DNA from: Lachnospiraceae bacterium
Lineage (GTDB): Bacteria > Bacillota > Clostridia > Lachnospirales > Lachnospiraceae
DNA length: 43,573 nt
Assembly (NCBI GenBank): GCA_017441265.1
Contig: JAFRYE010000009.1
Span: 1 to 43,573, forward strand
Direction: 5' to 3'
Shown here: positions 9,078 to 17,018 of the stretch, piece after piece
How positions within the stretch are numbered: the first letter of the stretch is position 1
How the letters are laid out: each line of letters opens with the position of its first letter
Notes under the pieces: generated by a model
What the model saw: only the letters and a program-made list of their open reading frames with translations
The model's database searches: none
Told to the model about the DNA's origin: nothing
Position numbers and translations under genes: made by a program

Positions 9078-9625
9078 TACGCCTCCGTATCGTCCTTCGT
9101 TATACTGAGTCTGCCGATGTACGGCAGAGCGCGGTACTTCTGAGCGTAGTCAAGCCCGAAGCCCACGACAAATTCATCCGGGATCTCAAACCCGGTATAA
9201 TCCACCTTCACGTCCGCAACGCGGCGCGTCGGCTTATCCAAAAGCGTGCACAGCCGCAACTTCTCCGGCTGGCGGCTGTTAAGCATCTCCAGCAAAAACT
9301 CGAGCGTCCGCCCCGAGTCCACGATATCCTCGACCACAAGCACGTTCTGTCCGCGGATGCTCTCGTCGAGATCCTTCACGATCCGCACGCGCCCCGAACT
9401 CTCCGTCTCGTCGCCGTAACTTGAAACCGACATGAAATCAAGCTTGATCGGCAGATCGATCCGCTTCGCAAGCTCCGTCGTGAAAAAGACACTGCCCTTC
9501 AGGATGCAGATCAGTTTCAGTTCCTCGCCGGCGAAATCCGCCGTGATCTGCTCTGCCATCTCCCGAACCCGCGCCAGCAGGCGCTCCTCCGGTATCATCA
9601 CACTGATCGATTCCCTAAGCACCAT
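9077..9625 (-). CDS. hpt: Hypoxanthine phosphoribosyltransferase
   Basis: This enzyme salvages hypoxanthine and guanine with PRPP to give IMP and GMP. The 182 residues contain LKGSVFFTTELAKRID, the PRPP loop VLVVEDIVDSGRTLEFLL, and DFMSVSSYG. GGAGG lies five bases before the ATG at 9625. The gene overlaps the end of tilS by 11 bases and abuts ftsH, the usual Bacillota order. Confidence 0.97.
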   Translation of the reverse strand: MVLRESISVMIPEERLLARVREMAEQITADFAGEELKLICILKGSVFFTTELAKRIDLPIKLDFMSVSSYGDETESSGRVRIVKDLDESIRGQNVLVVEDIVDSGRTLEFLLEMLNSRQPEKLRLCTLLDKPTRRVADVKVDYTGFEIPDEFVVGFGLDYAQKYRALPYIGRLSITKDDTEA

Positions 9626-11075
9626 ACGTACCTCCGTCTTCCTGCGCTTCGCTCTGTCCGTCTTCCGTAAAATGAATCTCCAACACCATGCGCGTGTTCT
9701 CGTCCATGCGGAACGTCTCGCTCCCGCGGACTCCCGGAACCCACACGACCGTGCCCTCGTCCCACGTCAGTACCAGCGGGATACCGTCCCGCTCCGCCTT
9801 CGGAACCTTGCGATTGACCAACAGATCCTGCACCGACTGCGTCCTGCCGTCGCTCGTGATGACGATCCGGTCACCCGGCCGACGGGTTCTTACAACGCAC
9901 GCCTTGCCTATTTTATCATAATCAAACCATTTCGTACATGAATTTTTCGGAAAAATCTCGCATTCTTCCCGTTTGCGCACGGAAAATGACAGCACTTTCT
10001 CCGGTTCGCCCGCAAATCGCAGCCTCACGCCGCGCTCCAGCTCCCTGCGAGCCACCTCGTGCCGGCCCGCAAACCGGTCGAGAGGCGTCTCTTTCACGGC
10101 GATCTCCCGATACTCCCGCACAAGCGTCACACCGTACGGAAGCGAGAGTTCCGCCGAGACCGCGCCCTCGCACAGCCGCTCCAAAGCCGCCGTATGCACA
10201 TAGGTGAGATCCTGCCTGCGCCCGCACACCTCCGCCAGATACCGAAGCGCTACCTCCGGCCGAAGCGCTTCCGGGAGTTCCGAAAAGCCCGCCGCATCCA
10301 GGCGACGGTCGTGGATCAGCCGCCCGCATGCCTCGTCCGCCAGGGAATCCATGTAGCGCCGTACCGCCTCCAGACGCTCGCCGGCGCCGGCGATATTTCT
10401 CTGTGCCCCGGGATTGCACTCCGCCAAAAGCGGCATCACGCGATTCCGAAGAAAATTGCGCGCGCCCTCCTCGCCGTAGTTTGTCTCGTCCACGCAGAAG
10501 TCCTGTCCTCTCGCCGCAAGCTCCGCCAGGATGTCCGCCTTCCGGACGGACAAAAGCGGGCGGATCAGCACAAGCTCGGGATCCGCAAACGGCATGCTCT
10601 CCGACGAAATCCCCGTCAGACCCCGAAGTCCGCTCCCGCGGATCAGATTCCAGAGCACCGTCTCCGCGCGGTCATCCGCATGGTGTGCCACCGCGACGCG
10701 GTTGGCTCCGAACCGGCCGGCAATCTCCTCGAAGATCCGATACCGCACCGTGCGGCCGGCCTCCTCGATGCCGGTTCCCGTCTCCGCTGCGATCGCGGGG
10801 ACGTCGCGGGCTTCGACAAACAGGGGAATGTCCCGTTTTCCGCAGAATTCCCTGCAAAATGCTTCGTCCCGCGCCGCGGCCTCGCCGCGGATACCGTGGT
10901 TCACGTGGACCGCCGCCAGCGGAATGCCGAGCTCCTGCGTGATCTCCCGCAGAAGCAAAAGAAGGCACAGGGAATCGCTGCCGCCGGAAAAGCCGACGAT
11001 CACGCTCATGCCTTGTGCCAAAGTTCCACGCCGAAGCATCTGCTCTTTCACTTTTTTGAGAGCACTTGTTTCCAT
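9615..11075 (-). CDS. tilS: tRNA(Ile)-lysidine synthetase TilS
   Basis: TilS modifies the wobble C of the CAU-anticodon tRNA(Ile) to lysidine, so that the tRNA reads AUA. The N-type ATP pyrophosphatase loop SGGSDS is at residues 30-34 (VIVGFSGGSDSLCLLLLL), followed by HVNHGIRG and VAHHADDRAETVLWNLIRGSG. The C-terminal TilS domain ends LLVNRKVPKAERDGIPLV. Length is 486 residues with the ATG at 11075, which has GGAGAGAGG upstream; a longer open frame reaching 11255 has no such support and an Arg-rich leader. It overlaps hpt. Confidence 0.96.
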   Translation of the reverse strand: METSALKKVKEQMLRRGTLAQGMSVIVGFSGGSDSLCLLLLLREITQELGIPLAAVHVNHGIRGEAAARDEAFCREFCGKRDIPLFVEARDVPAIAAETGTGIEEAGRTVRYRIFEEIAGRFGANRVAVAHHADDRAETVLWNLIRGSGLRGLTGISSESMPFADPELVLIRPLLSVRKADILAELAARGQDFCVDETNYGEEGARNFLRNRVMPLLAECNPGAQRNIAGAGERLEAVRRYMDSLADEACGRLIHDRRLDAAGFSELPEALRPEVALRYLAEVCGRRQDLTYVHTAALERLCEGAVSAELSLPYGVTLVREYREIAVKETPLDRFAGRHEVARRELERGVRLRFAGEPEKVLSFSVRKREECEIFPKNSCTKWFDYDKIGKACVVRTRRPGDRIVITSDGRTQSVQDLLVNRKVPKAERDGIPLVLTWDEGTVVWVPGVRGSETFRMDENTRMVLEIHFTEDGQSEAQEDGGTYGA

Positions 11076-11094
11076 ACCTCTCTCCGCTTCCGAC

Positions 11095-11439
11095 CTACGG
11101 CGCCGGGGTCGGCGTCGCCGTCGGCGTGATATCGCCCGGTCGGAAAATGATCTCGTCCCCGTAGACAAGTCCCAGCCGCTCCCGCGCGATCTCCTCCAGA
11201 TAGCCTCGCGTCTGGACATACGCTCGATACTCCTCGATCGTAGCCGTGCGCTCATGCTCTCTGGCGATCTCGAGGATCAGTTTCTGCTTCTCCGCGAGTC
11301 GCTGCTCGTACTTGTCCTGCGCCGAATGGCGCAACACGAGAAATACCGCCGAAAGCACCATCACGATCAGAAAGAAAATGACCGCCGTGACCGCGCGCTT
11401 TCCCAACCGGTAATTCTTCGGAACGATACCCTTCTTCAT
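11095..11439 (-). CDS. divIC: DivIC/FtsB-type septum formation initiator protein
   Basis: This is a small bitopic cell-division protein that stabilises the divisome together with FtsL. Of 114 residues, about 1-15 are cytosolic and basic and about 16-37 form the membrane helix (AVTAVIFFLIVMVLSAVFLVL). An extracytoplasmic coiled coil follows (KYEQRLAEKQKLILEIAREHERTA in two parts), then the family end region ARERLGLVYGDEIIFRPGD. The last ten residues are a TP-rich tail (TPTATPTPAP) not normally found in DivIC. The position between rqcP and tilS supports the assignment. Confidence 0.9.
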   Translation of the reverse strand: MKKGIVPKNYRLGKRAVTAVIFFLIVMVLSAVFLVLRHSAQDKYEQRLAEKQKLILEIAREHERTATIEEYRAYVQTRGYLEEIARERLGLVYGDEIIFRPGDITPTATPTPAP

Positions 11440-11474
11440 AGTCTCACTCTCTTGCCGAATCTTTCGCCGCCCGC

Positions 11475-11714
11475 CTACAGGTAGCGGAACAACTCCTTCG
11501 CCTCGTCCTTTCGGACCGTCTCGGTGACGGATGTCACCTCCACTTTGACCGTTCGGTTTCCGAATCCGATCTCGATGACGTCGCCGACCTTAACTTCCGC
11601 GGAAGCTCTTGCCACGCGGTCATTGAGCATGACACGGCCGGCGTCACACGCCTCGTTGGCCACGGTCCTGCGCTTGATCAGCCGGGAAACCTTCAGATAT
11701 TTGTCGAGTCTCAT
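11475..11714 (-). CDS. rqcP: S4-domain RNA-binding protein RqcP (YabO/Hsp15 family)
   Basis: This 79-residue protein is almost entirely an S4 RNA-binding domain: MRLDKYLKVSRLIKRRTVANEACDAGRVMLN (read in two parts), then KVGDVIEI. In Bacillus, RqcP works with RqcH in ribosome-associated quality control, adding Ala tails to stalled chains. The start is preceded by AGGA. The location between hup and divIC is typical, but the yabP and yabQ genes that follow in spore formers are absent. Confidence 0.93.
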   Translation of the reverse strand: MRLDKYLKVSRLIKRRTVANEACDAGRVMLNDRVARASAEVKVGDVIEIGFGNRTVKVEVTSVTETVRKDEAKELFRYL

Positions 11715-11737
11715 AGAATCCTGCCACTTATGAACAA

Positions 11738-11763
11738 TGGGCCGGTCAAAACCGACCGGCCCA
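11738..11763 (-). terminator. Stem-loop between hup and rqcP
   Basis: A perfect 10-bp stem TGGGCCGGTC / GACCGGCCCA with loop AAAACC. No long T run follows on the minus strand, so it may attenuate, process or protect the hup mRNA rather than fully terminate. Confidence 0.6.
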
Positions 11764-11802
11764 CAACGTCCGTATTATATCAAATCTACGCGCTTTCGGA
11801 AA

Positions 11803-12078
11803 TTACTTGTTAACAGCATCCTTAAGAGCGCTGCCGGCCTTGAACTTAGGCTGCTTGGAAGCCTTGATCGTGATCTCCTTCTTGGTAAGAGGGTTGCGAC
11901 CCTTACGAGCAGGTCTTGCATTAACCTCAAACGTACCGAAACCAACGAGAACAACCTTCTTGCCATCAGCAAGGGTATCCGTAACGGTTTCAACAAAAGC
12001 ATCTACCATCTTCTTAGCGTCTTCCTTCTTAACCCCGGCCTTGTCAGCGATAGCCGCAACCAATTCAGTCTTATTCAT
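11803..12078 (-). CDS. hup: HU-family DNA-binding protein
   Basis: This is a 91-residue histone-like nucleoid protein that binds and bends DNA as a dimer. It begins MNKTELVAAIADKAGVKKEDA and has GFGTFEV and the arm motif ARKGRNPLTKKEI, all typical of HU. It has a strong GGAGGAAG ribosome site and its own promoter (12164-12192). Codon choice is more uniform than in neighbouring genes, as expected of an abundant protein. Confidence 0.97.
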   Translation of the reverse strand: MNKTELVAAIADKAGVKKEDAKKMVDAFVETVTDTLADGKKVVLVGFGTFEVNARPARKGRNPLTKKEITIKASKQPKFKAGSALKDAVNK

Positions 12079-12163
12079 TGTGACTTCCTCCTGAAAATGT
12101 TATTGATTCCGCCAATCCGCCGGTCTCGCGACTGGCGCGGCGGCGAACTGCACTCACAGTTAA

Positions 12164-12192
12164 GTTATAAACGGAATAGCCTTCAAAGTCAA
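12164..12192 (-). promoter_or_regulatory. hup promoter
   Basis: Minus strand TTGACT (12187-12192), 17 bases, TATAAC (12164-12169), giving a leader of about 80 bases before the hup ATG. Confidence 0.75.
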
Positions 12193-12210
12193 GCGAAAAT
12201 GTAGCAAAAC

Positions 12211-12252
12211 CGCGGAAAATAAGGGAAAAATCAAGGTTTTTCGGCATTTTCC
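12211..12252. terminator. AT-rich nested hairpin after the 185-residue membrane protein gene
   Basis: GGAAAATA...CATTTTCC forms an outer stem (GGAAAAT/ATTTTCC) around an inner GAAAAA/TTTTTC stem. It lies downstream of the gene at 12280 and upstream of hup. One arm is an exact copy of the window-wide GGAAAATG word (12245-12252), the other a one-base variant. Confidence 0.4.
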
Positions 12253-12279
12253 GACAAATTCCGCGATGAAGTCTGAAAC

Positions 12280-12837
12280 TTACATATCGATCGAGGTCGG
12301 AGAGGCGTACCATTTGCCTTTAACGCGGTAGCACCAGAATTCATCGGAATCCTTGCCGCGGACAGTTTCGCCATCGACGGTGTACTCCCAGCGGAATTCG
12401 ATCGTCACCTTGGCAACCTTCTCGATCGCCTCCGTGTTCGCTTCCGGATAGTCCGCTAAAAGCAGCCGGACTCCTTCCGCATAGCCGTCGCTACCTGCGC
12501 CGAACTCCACCGCTTTCGCGGAGTCCACAAGATACCTGGACTTGGATTCCTCCAGCTCTGCGCGCATCTCGTCGAACATCGGCTTCACCGAATTCTGCAG
12601 AAATCCCTCGACATCCAGCACGAGCTCCGTTCGGCAATCCTCACAGTAGATCGTGGACTTCGTGAAGAGATCGTAGTTGCAGCCATACACCGCCTCAAAG
12701 GCCGACTTTGCCGCATTTTTCGGCGTGCGGTTGGTCTGTCCCAGCACGCGAGCCGCCACGGCGATGATAACGATCGCCGCGATCAAAACCGCGCCGATCA
12801 GGATCAACACTCTTTGTTTCTTCGAAAAATTCTTCAT
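12280..12837 (-). CDS. Membrane-anchored protein of unknown function (NTF2-like tail suspected)
   Basis: The 185 residues have a basic start (MKNFSKKQR), one membrane helix at about residues 10-30 (LILIGAVLIAAIVIIAVAA) and an outside domain. The outside domain has a CEDC pair and ends EFWCYRVKGKWYASPTSIDM. The pattern of a helix AAKSAFEAVYGCNYDLF followed later by a K-x-W-Y strand resembles NTF2-like/DUF4878-type extracytoplasmic domains; this is an impression, not a firm match. The next gene upstream has the same plan with a zinc ribbon. The function is not recognised. Confidence 0.75.
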   Translation of the reverse strand: MKNFSKKQRVLILIGAVLIAAIVIIAVAARVLGQTNRTPKNAAKSAFEAVYGCNYDLFTKSTIYCEDCRTELVLDVEGFLQNSVKPMFDEMRAELEESKSRYLVDSAKAVEFGAGSDGYAEGVRLLLADYPEANTEAIEKVAKVTIEFRWEYTVDGETVRGKDSDEFWCYRVKGKWYASPTSIDM

Positions 12838-12868
12838 GTATGTAACGCCCTCATCCGGCTTTCCGTCT

Positions 12869-12904
12869 GAAAAAATCCCCGGGCCGGTCCCGACCCGGGG
12901 AAAA
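12869..12904 (-). terminator. Terminator of the zinc-ribbon gene
   Basis: The stem CCCCGGG / CCCGGGG with a GC-rich loop is followed on the minus strand by ATTTTTTC. It separates the zinc-ribbon gene from the 185-residue gene downstream. Confidence 0.8.
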
Positions 12905-12927
12905 TCCTGTGTTCGATCAGTCTTTAA

Positions 12928-13635
12928 TCAGTCTTTATCCGAACCGGACTTGAACTGGTTCGCAACATCCTGGATCGACTTGCCGCTCATAGGGTCTTCA
13001 TTGTACAAGTACCAATTGCCGTCGATCTTAAGAACTACAAAATACAGATACTGCTTCTTATCCTTGTCGTTCTTGTCATATACCTTGACAGAAACAATAG
13101 CCATCTTCTTGAAGCTCTTGGTCGTAGCTTTCGCAGCCTCAAGCAAGTTCTTCATTCCCTTGAAAACAGCGTCATCATCATCGTAGGTCTCACTCTCGTC
13201 GATCTCCCACTTAATGTCGGCCTCTTTCTCCTCATCATCCTTGAGAAGTTTAAGAGCTTTCTGAGCTTTCTTGCTCTTGTACGTGAGATCATTGATATCT
13301 TCCTTGATATCATTGATGTCACCGTTGAGTTTCTTATTCTTCACTTCCTGAGCCTCGTCAAGCTCCTCCTGCAGTTTCATATACTTCTTAACAACGCTCT
13401 CCGGACCACCGGAAAGAAGCAGAATAAGTGCGATGATAACAACAACCGCAGCCGCAGCGCAACCGATGATCGTCAGCATCTTCTTATTCAATTTGCCGCC
13501 TGCAGCCTTAGCCTTTGCGACCGGCGAAACCGGAGCTGCCTGGGGAGCTGCCTGAGGTGCTGCCAACTGTGCACCGCAAACCGGGCATACAGCGGAACCG
13601 TCAGGAACCTGATTTCCACATTTTGTACAGAACAT
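12928..13635 (-). CDS. Zinc-ribbon membrane protein of unknown function
   Basis: This 235-residue protein starts MFCTKCGNQVPDGSAVCPVCGAQL, a four-Cys zinc ribbon (CxxC...CxxC). A PQAAPQAAP linker and one membrane helix (about residues 49-72, LTIIGCAAAAVVVIIALILLLSG) follow. The outside region is Lys/Asp-rich and largely helical (coiled coil about 80-120), ending VLKIDGNWYLYNEDP. The start has AAAGGAAG; an in-frame start at 13656 would put extra residues before the ribbon. Proteins with this plan are common in Clostridia and often sense or support the envelope; no specific role is known. Confidence 0.85.
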   Translation of the reverse strand: MFCTKCGNQVPDGSAVCPVCGAQLAAPQAAPQAAPVSPVAKAKAAGGKLNKKMLTIIGCAAAAVVVIIALILLLSGGPESVVKKYMKLQEELDEAQEVKNKKLNGDINDIKEDINDLTYKSKKAQKALKLLKDDEEKEADIKWEIDESETYDDDDAVFKGMKNLLEAAKATTKSFKKMAIVSVKVYDKNDKDKKQYLYFVVLKIDGNWYLYNEDPMSGKSIQDVANQFKSGSDKD

Positions 13636-13724
13636 AACGTTATCTTCCTTTCTCATTGTATTCGTTGGGTTTGATACCGTTTGCGCAAGATACCGCTATG
13701 TGCATCGTATACCCATACAAGTTT

Positions 13725-13753
13725 ACTATACCGCATTTTTCGAATGTTTGCAA
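13725..13753 (-). promoter_or_regulatory. Promoter of the zinc-ribbon gene
   Basis: Minus strand TTGCAA (13748-13753), 17 bases, TATAGT (13725-13730). It stands back to back with the ABC ATPase promoter at 13821. Confidence 0.65.
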
Positions 13754-13820
13754 CACAATTTTGTCACAATTCAGTGTTTTTGTCACACACTCTCAGCCCC
13801 CTTGAGATACGTTCCTCATC

Positions 13821-13849
13821 TTGACATTCCCACGGTAAATGGTTATGAT
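13821..13849 (+). promoter_or_regulatory. Promoter of the ABC ATPase-araD unit
   Basis: TTGACA (13821-13826), 17 bases, TATGAT (13844-13849). It fixes the ATPase start at 13892, because an upstream in-frame start would lie before the promoter. Confidence 0.8.
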
Positions 13850-13891
13850 GTCAATAGTTTGAAAATGCGTTGTTTTTCGGAGGTTTTCCTT

Positions 13892-14647
13892 ATGCCAAGC
13901 GACAGTTGCTGCGACCGTCTCTCCCCGATCGTTTCGTGCGTGAACGCCACGCTCGGATACGACAATCAGGTAGTTGTTACGGATTTGAATTTTGAGATTT
14001 TTCCGGGGGATTATGTGAGTATTGTGGGCGAGAACGGCTCCGGAAAATCAACCCTGATGAAGACGATGCTCGGTCTCATCCGCCCTCTCAGCGGCTCGAT
14101 CACCATCAACTGCGCCAAAGGCAGCGGTTGCATCGGTTATCTTCCGCAGATGAGCGAGATGCAGCGGGATTTTCCGGCGACGGTCCGCGAGGTCGTCATG
14201 ACCGGGTTTTTGAATCACAAGAGCTGGTGGCCCTTCTTCTCGAAAGCCGAGAAGGCGCAGGCCGAGGAAGTCCTTAAGAAGCTCCGCATCTCGGATCTCG
14301 CCGGCCGCAGCTACCGCGAGTTGTCCGGCGGCCAGCAACAGCGCGTGCTGTTGGCCCGAAGCCTTCTGGCTGCCCATGAGATCCTGATGCTCGACGAGCC
14401 CATCACCGGTCTCGACCCTTCTGCGGCGGCGGATCTCTACGAGACGCTCCGCTTCCTCAACAAAGAGGACGGGATGACCATCATCATGGTCACCCACGAC
14501 ATCAACAGCGCCGTCATCAATTCCTCAAAGATCCTTCATGTCAAGGAGCACGGGGCATTTTTCGGAACCACAGCACAATATATGGCCAGCGACGAATCGA
14601 ACGTCTTCTTCCCCGAAGACAGCGCAATCGCGCCGGAAAGGAAATAA
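13892..14647 (+). CDS. ABC transporter ATP-binding protein, zinc/manganese uptake type
   Basis: This 251-residue ATPase has Walker [10 protein letters not shown], the Q-loop YLPQ typical of ZnuC/MntB-type metal importers, signature [16 protein letters not shown], Walker B ILMLDEP, D-loop ITGLDP and switch His VTHD. The ATG has GGAGG eight bases upstream. No permease or solute-binding gene is adjacent; the next gene, four bases downstream, is araD. The partner permease must therefore be elsewhere, or the gene is a relic of a larger operon. Confidence 0.88.
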   Translation: MPSDSCCDRLSPIVSCVNATLGYDNQVVVTDLNFEIFPGDYVSIVGENGSGKSTLMKTMLGLIRPLSGSITINCAKGSGCIGYLPQMSEMQRDFPATVREVVMTGFLNHKSWWPFFSKAEKAQAEEVLKKLRISDLAGRSYRELSGGQQQRVLLARSLLAAHEILMLDEPITGLDPSAAADLYETLRFLNKEDGMTIIMVTHDINSAVINSSKILHVKEHGAFFGTTAQYMASDESNVFFPEDSAIAPERK

Positions 14648-14651
14648 CACT

Positions 14652-15353
14652 ATGTTAGAGCAGTTGAAGAAAGAAGTTCTGGAGGCCAATCTCGAGCTTC
14701 CCAAATACGGTCTTGTCACCTTCACCTGGGGCAACGTCTCCGCATTTGACCCGCAGTCCCGCCTCGTCGTGATCAAGCCCTCGGGCGTATCCTACGAGGA
14801 GATGACCGCAGACGACATGGTTGTCCTCGACCTGAACGGAAACATCATGGAAGGCAAGAAGAAGCCCTCCTCGGACACCCCGACGCATCTGGCGCTGTAC
14901 CGCGCATGGCCCGACGTCCGCGGCATCGTTCACACCCACAGCCGCAACGCCACCACCTATGCGCAGGCAGGCCTTGACATCGTTGCCGGCGGCACCACCC
15001 ACGGCGACTATTTCTACGGCGACATTCCCTGCACCCGCTACATGACGCCTGCCGAGATCGGCGGTCAGTACGAGCTCGAGACCGGCAACGTGATCATCGA
15101 GACCTTCCGTGAGCGCGGCATCAAGCCTCTCGACATACCGGCTGTTTTAGTTCGCTCCCACGGTCCTTTCACCTGGGGCACCTCCGCAGCGGAAGCGGTT
15201 CACAACGCCGTAGTCCTCGAGGAGCTCGCCTACATGGCGATGCACAGCCAGGCTCTCACCGGCTCCGCTCCCAAGATGCAGCAGGAGCTTCTCGACAAGC
15301 ATTTCTTACGGAAACACGGCCCGAACGCCTACTACGGTCAGGGCGGCAACTAA
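14652..15353 (+). CDS. araD: L-ribulose-5-phosphate 4-epimerase
   Basis: This class II aldolase-family enzyme (233 residues) interconverts L-ribulose-5-phosphate and D-xylulose-5-phosphate in arabinose use. The family motifs are present: [12 protein letters not shown], the phosphate loop [10 protein letters not shown], zinc ligands in [11 protein letters not shown], and SHGPFTWG near the end. AAAGGAAA precedes the start. It is translated directly after the ABC ATPase with no other arabinose genes nearby, an unusual pairing. A related class II sugar-phosphate epimerase specificity cannot be excluded. Confidence 0.9.
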   Translation: MLEQLKKEVLEANLELPKYGLVTFTWGNVSAFDPQSRLVVIKPSGVSYEEMTADDMVVLDLNGNIMEGKKKPSSDTPTHLALYRAWPDVRGIVHTHSRNATTYAQAGLDIVAGGTTHGDYFYGDIPCTRYMTPAEIGGQYELETGNVIIETFRERGIKPLDIPAVLVRSHGPFTWGTSAAEAVHNAVVLEELAYMAMHSQALTGSAPKMQQELLDKHFLRKHGPNAYYGQGGN

Positions 15354-15362
15354 GGAGTTCCC

Positions 15363-16970
15363 TTGAAACTTCGGCGGAATCTGCAAATTATCCTGTGCGC
15401 CTTCACGGCGGTTCTTCTCTTGGGGACCGCCGTTTTCGGCATGTCCGCGTCTTCCATGGCTGCGCCTGCCGGCAGGATCCCCGTCTCCAACGACGGTGAC
15501 ACTCCGTCCGACATTCCCTCGAACGTCGCCGCCGCGGTTCTCGACGGCGGTCCGCAGATCGGCGCCGCCAACGCCATCGTCATGGAAGTCAATTCCGGCG
15601 CCGTCCTCTATTCGAAAAATGCAACCGCCTCCTGTTCGCCCATGAGCCTGACCAAGCTCGTCACCGGGCTTCTCGCGTTTGAGAACCTCTCCACCGCGGA
15701 CACGGTCTCATTTTCCTACAAAGCCATCAACGGCATCGGTTCCTCCGTCACCCGCGTGGGTATCGTGGAAAATGAGCGTATCTCCGTTCTGGATGCCCTC
15801 TACGCCATGCTGATCGCCTCCGCCGACGAAGTCTCCTATGCTCTCGGCGAGAAGATGAGCAACAACAAGATTAACAACTTCTACCAGATGATGAACGACC
15901 GGGTGAAAGCCCTCGGCGGCGTCAACTCCTCATTTTCCAGTGCCACGGGCACCGGCGGTTCCAAGCAGACTTCATGCGCTTACGACCTCGCTCTCGTAGC
16001 CTGCGAATTGTACCAATACCCGCTGTTCCGCCAGATCGCTTCCGCGAGCTGGTACGAAATTCCGGCCACAAACCTGAAGGAGAGCCGCGTTCTCGCGCAG
16101 ACGCACAAATTCATCCGCAAGAACGCAAAGAAATACGAATACGCCATCGCCGGCAAATCCGGCGGTCAGGCCGCCGACAAGACCTACTCCCTCTGCACCT
16201 ACGCCGAGCGCGAAGGTCTCCGCGTCGTCGCGATCGTCCTCGGGAGCGCCAACTCCGACAGCTCCTACGACGACACCATCTCGATCGTCAACTACGTTTT
16301 CGAAAACTACAAGGCCAACTCCATGCGTTCCATCGAAAGCTCGCTGAACGAGGACTACACCGGCCTTTTCGACTATTGCCCGATGTTTGACGACGGTCAG
16401 CGCGATCTCATCTACATCGACCGCAACTCCACCATCGTCCTTCCCCGCGGCGCGGATCCGTCCTCCCTGGTCAAGACCATCGAGTACAGCCTTCCTTCCG
16501 AGTACGTCCACGGTGAGAACATCATCGGCCACGTGATCTACCGTTACAACGGCCATCGCGTCGGCAATGCGAGCATCATTTATTACAACCAGGAATATCC
16601 TCTGTCTCAGGCGGAATTTGACGCCGTCTGGCCGTTCTTCCTGATCCCGCCCACCATGCTTCCTTCCCAGGGCGGAAGCGGAGTCGTCATCGACAACTCC
16701 TATCTCACGGTCAACATCACGCCGGCTCCGACGCCGGTTCCCGGAAAAGCGACTCCGACGCCCGCTCCTACGCCCGCGTCCTCCTCGCTCATCATCGAAA
16801 AAGAGCCTGAAGAGCCCACCGGTCTCTTCTCCTCCCTCTCCATTCGCACCCGCGCATGGCTTCTCGGCGGCGCGATCTTCTTCGCCACCTTCCTGCCTTG
16901 CGTCATCCTTATCTTCGTCGTTCTGCCGCGCCGCGCGCGCAAGAGAAACCGCGTCACAAAGCGGTTGTGA
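15363..16970 (+). CDS. D-alanyl-D-alanine carboxypeptidase-like protein (DacF type), variant active site
   Basis: This 535-residue peptidoglycan carboxypeptidase-like protein opens with a TTG start just after AAGGAG, 9 bases from the araD stop. A signal peptide (LQIILCAFTAVLLLGTAVFG) is followed by the S11 domain with SLTK (SxxK) in SPMSLTKLVTG. The second motif reads SAD (IASADEVSYAL) where SxN is usual, and the third KSG (AGKSGGQ) where KTG is usual. A PBP5-like C-terminal domain, a TP/AP-rich linker and a final membrane helix (WLLGGAIFFATFLPCVILIFVVL) with a basic tail anchor it. The motif changes could reduce or alter activity. Confidence 0.85.
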   Translation: MKLRRNLQIILCAFTAVLLLGTAVFGMSASSMAAPAGRIPVSNDGDTPSDIPSNVAAAVLDGGPQIGAANAIVMEVNSGAVLYSKNATASCSPMSLTKLVTGLLAFENLSTADTVSFSYKAINGIGSSVTRVGIVENERISVLDALYAMLIASADEVSYALGEKMSNNKINNFYQMMNDRVKALGGVNSSFSSATGTGGSKQTSCAYDLALVACELYQYPLFRQIASASWYEIPATNLKESRVLAQTHKFIRKNAKKYEYAIAGKSGGQAADKTYSLCTYAEREGLRVVAIVLGSANSDSSYDDTISIVNYVFENYKANSMRSIESSLNEDYTGLFDYCPMFDDGQRDLIYIDRNSTIVLPRGADPSSLVKTIEYSLPSEYVHGENIIGHVIYRYNGHRVGNASIIYYNQEYPLSQAEFDAVWPFFLIPPTMLPSQGGSGVVIDNSYLTVNITPAPTPVPGKATPTPAPTPASSSLIIEKEPEEPTGLFSSLSIRTRAWLLGGAIFFATFLPCVILIFVVLPRRARKRNRVTKRL

Positions 16971-17018
16971 TCAACAACACGCGCTGTTTCAAGTATTCTT
17001 GTATTGGGGGAAAATCAC

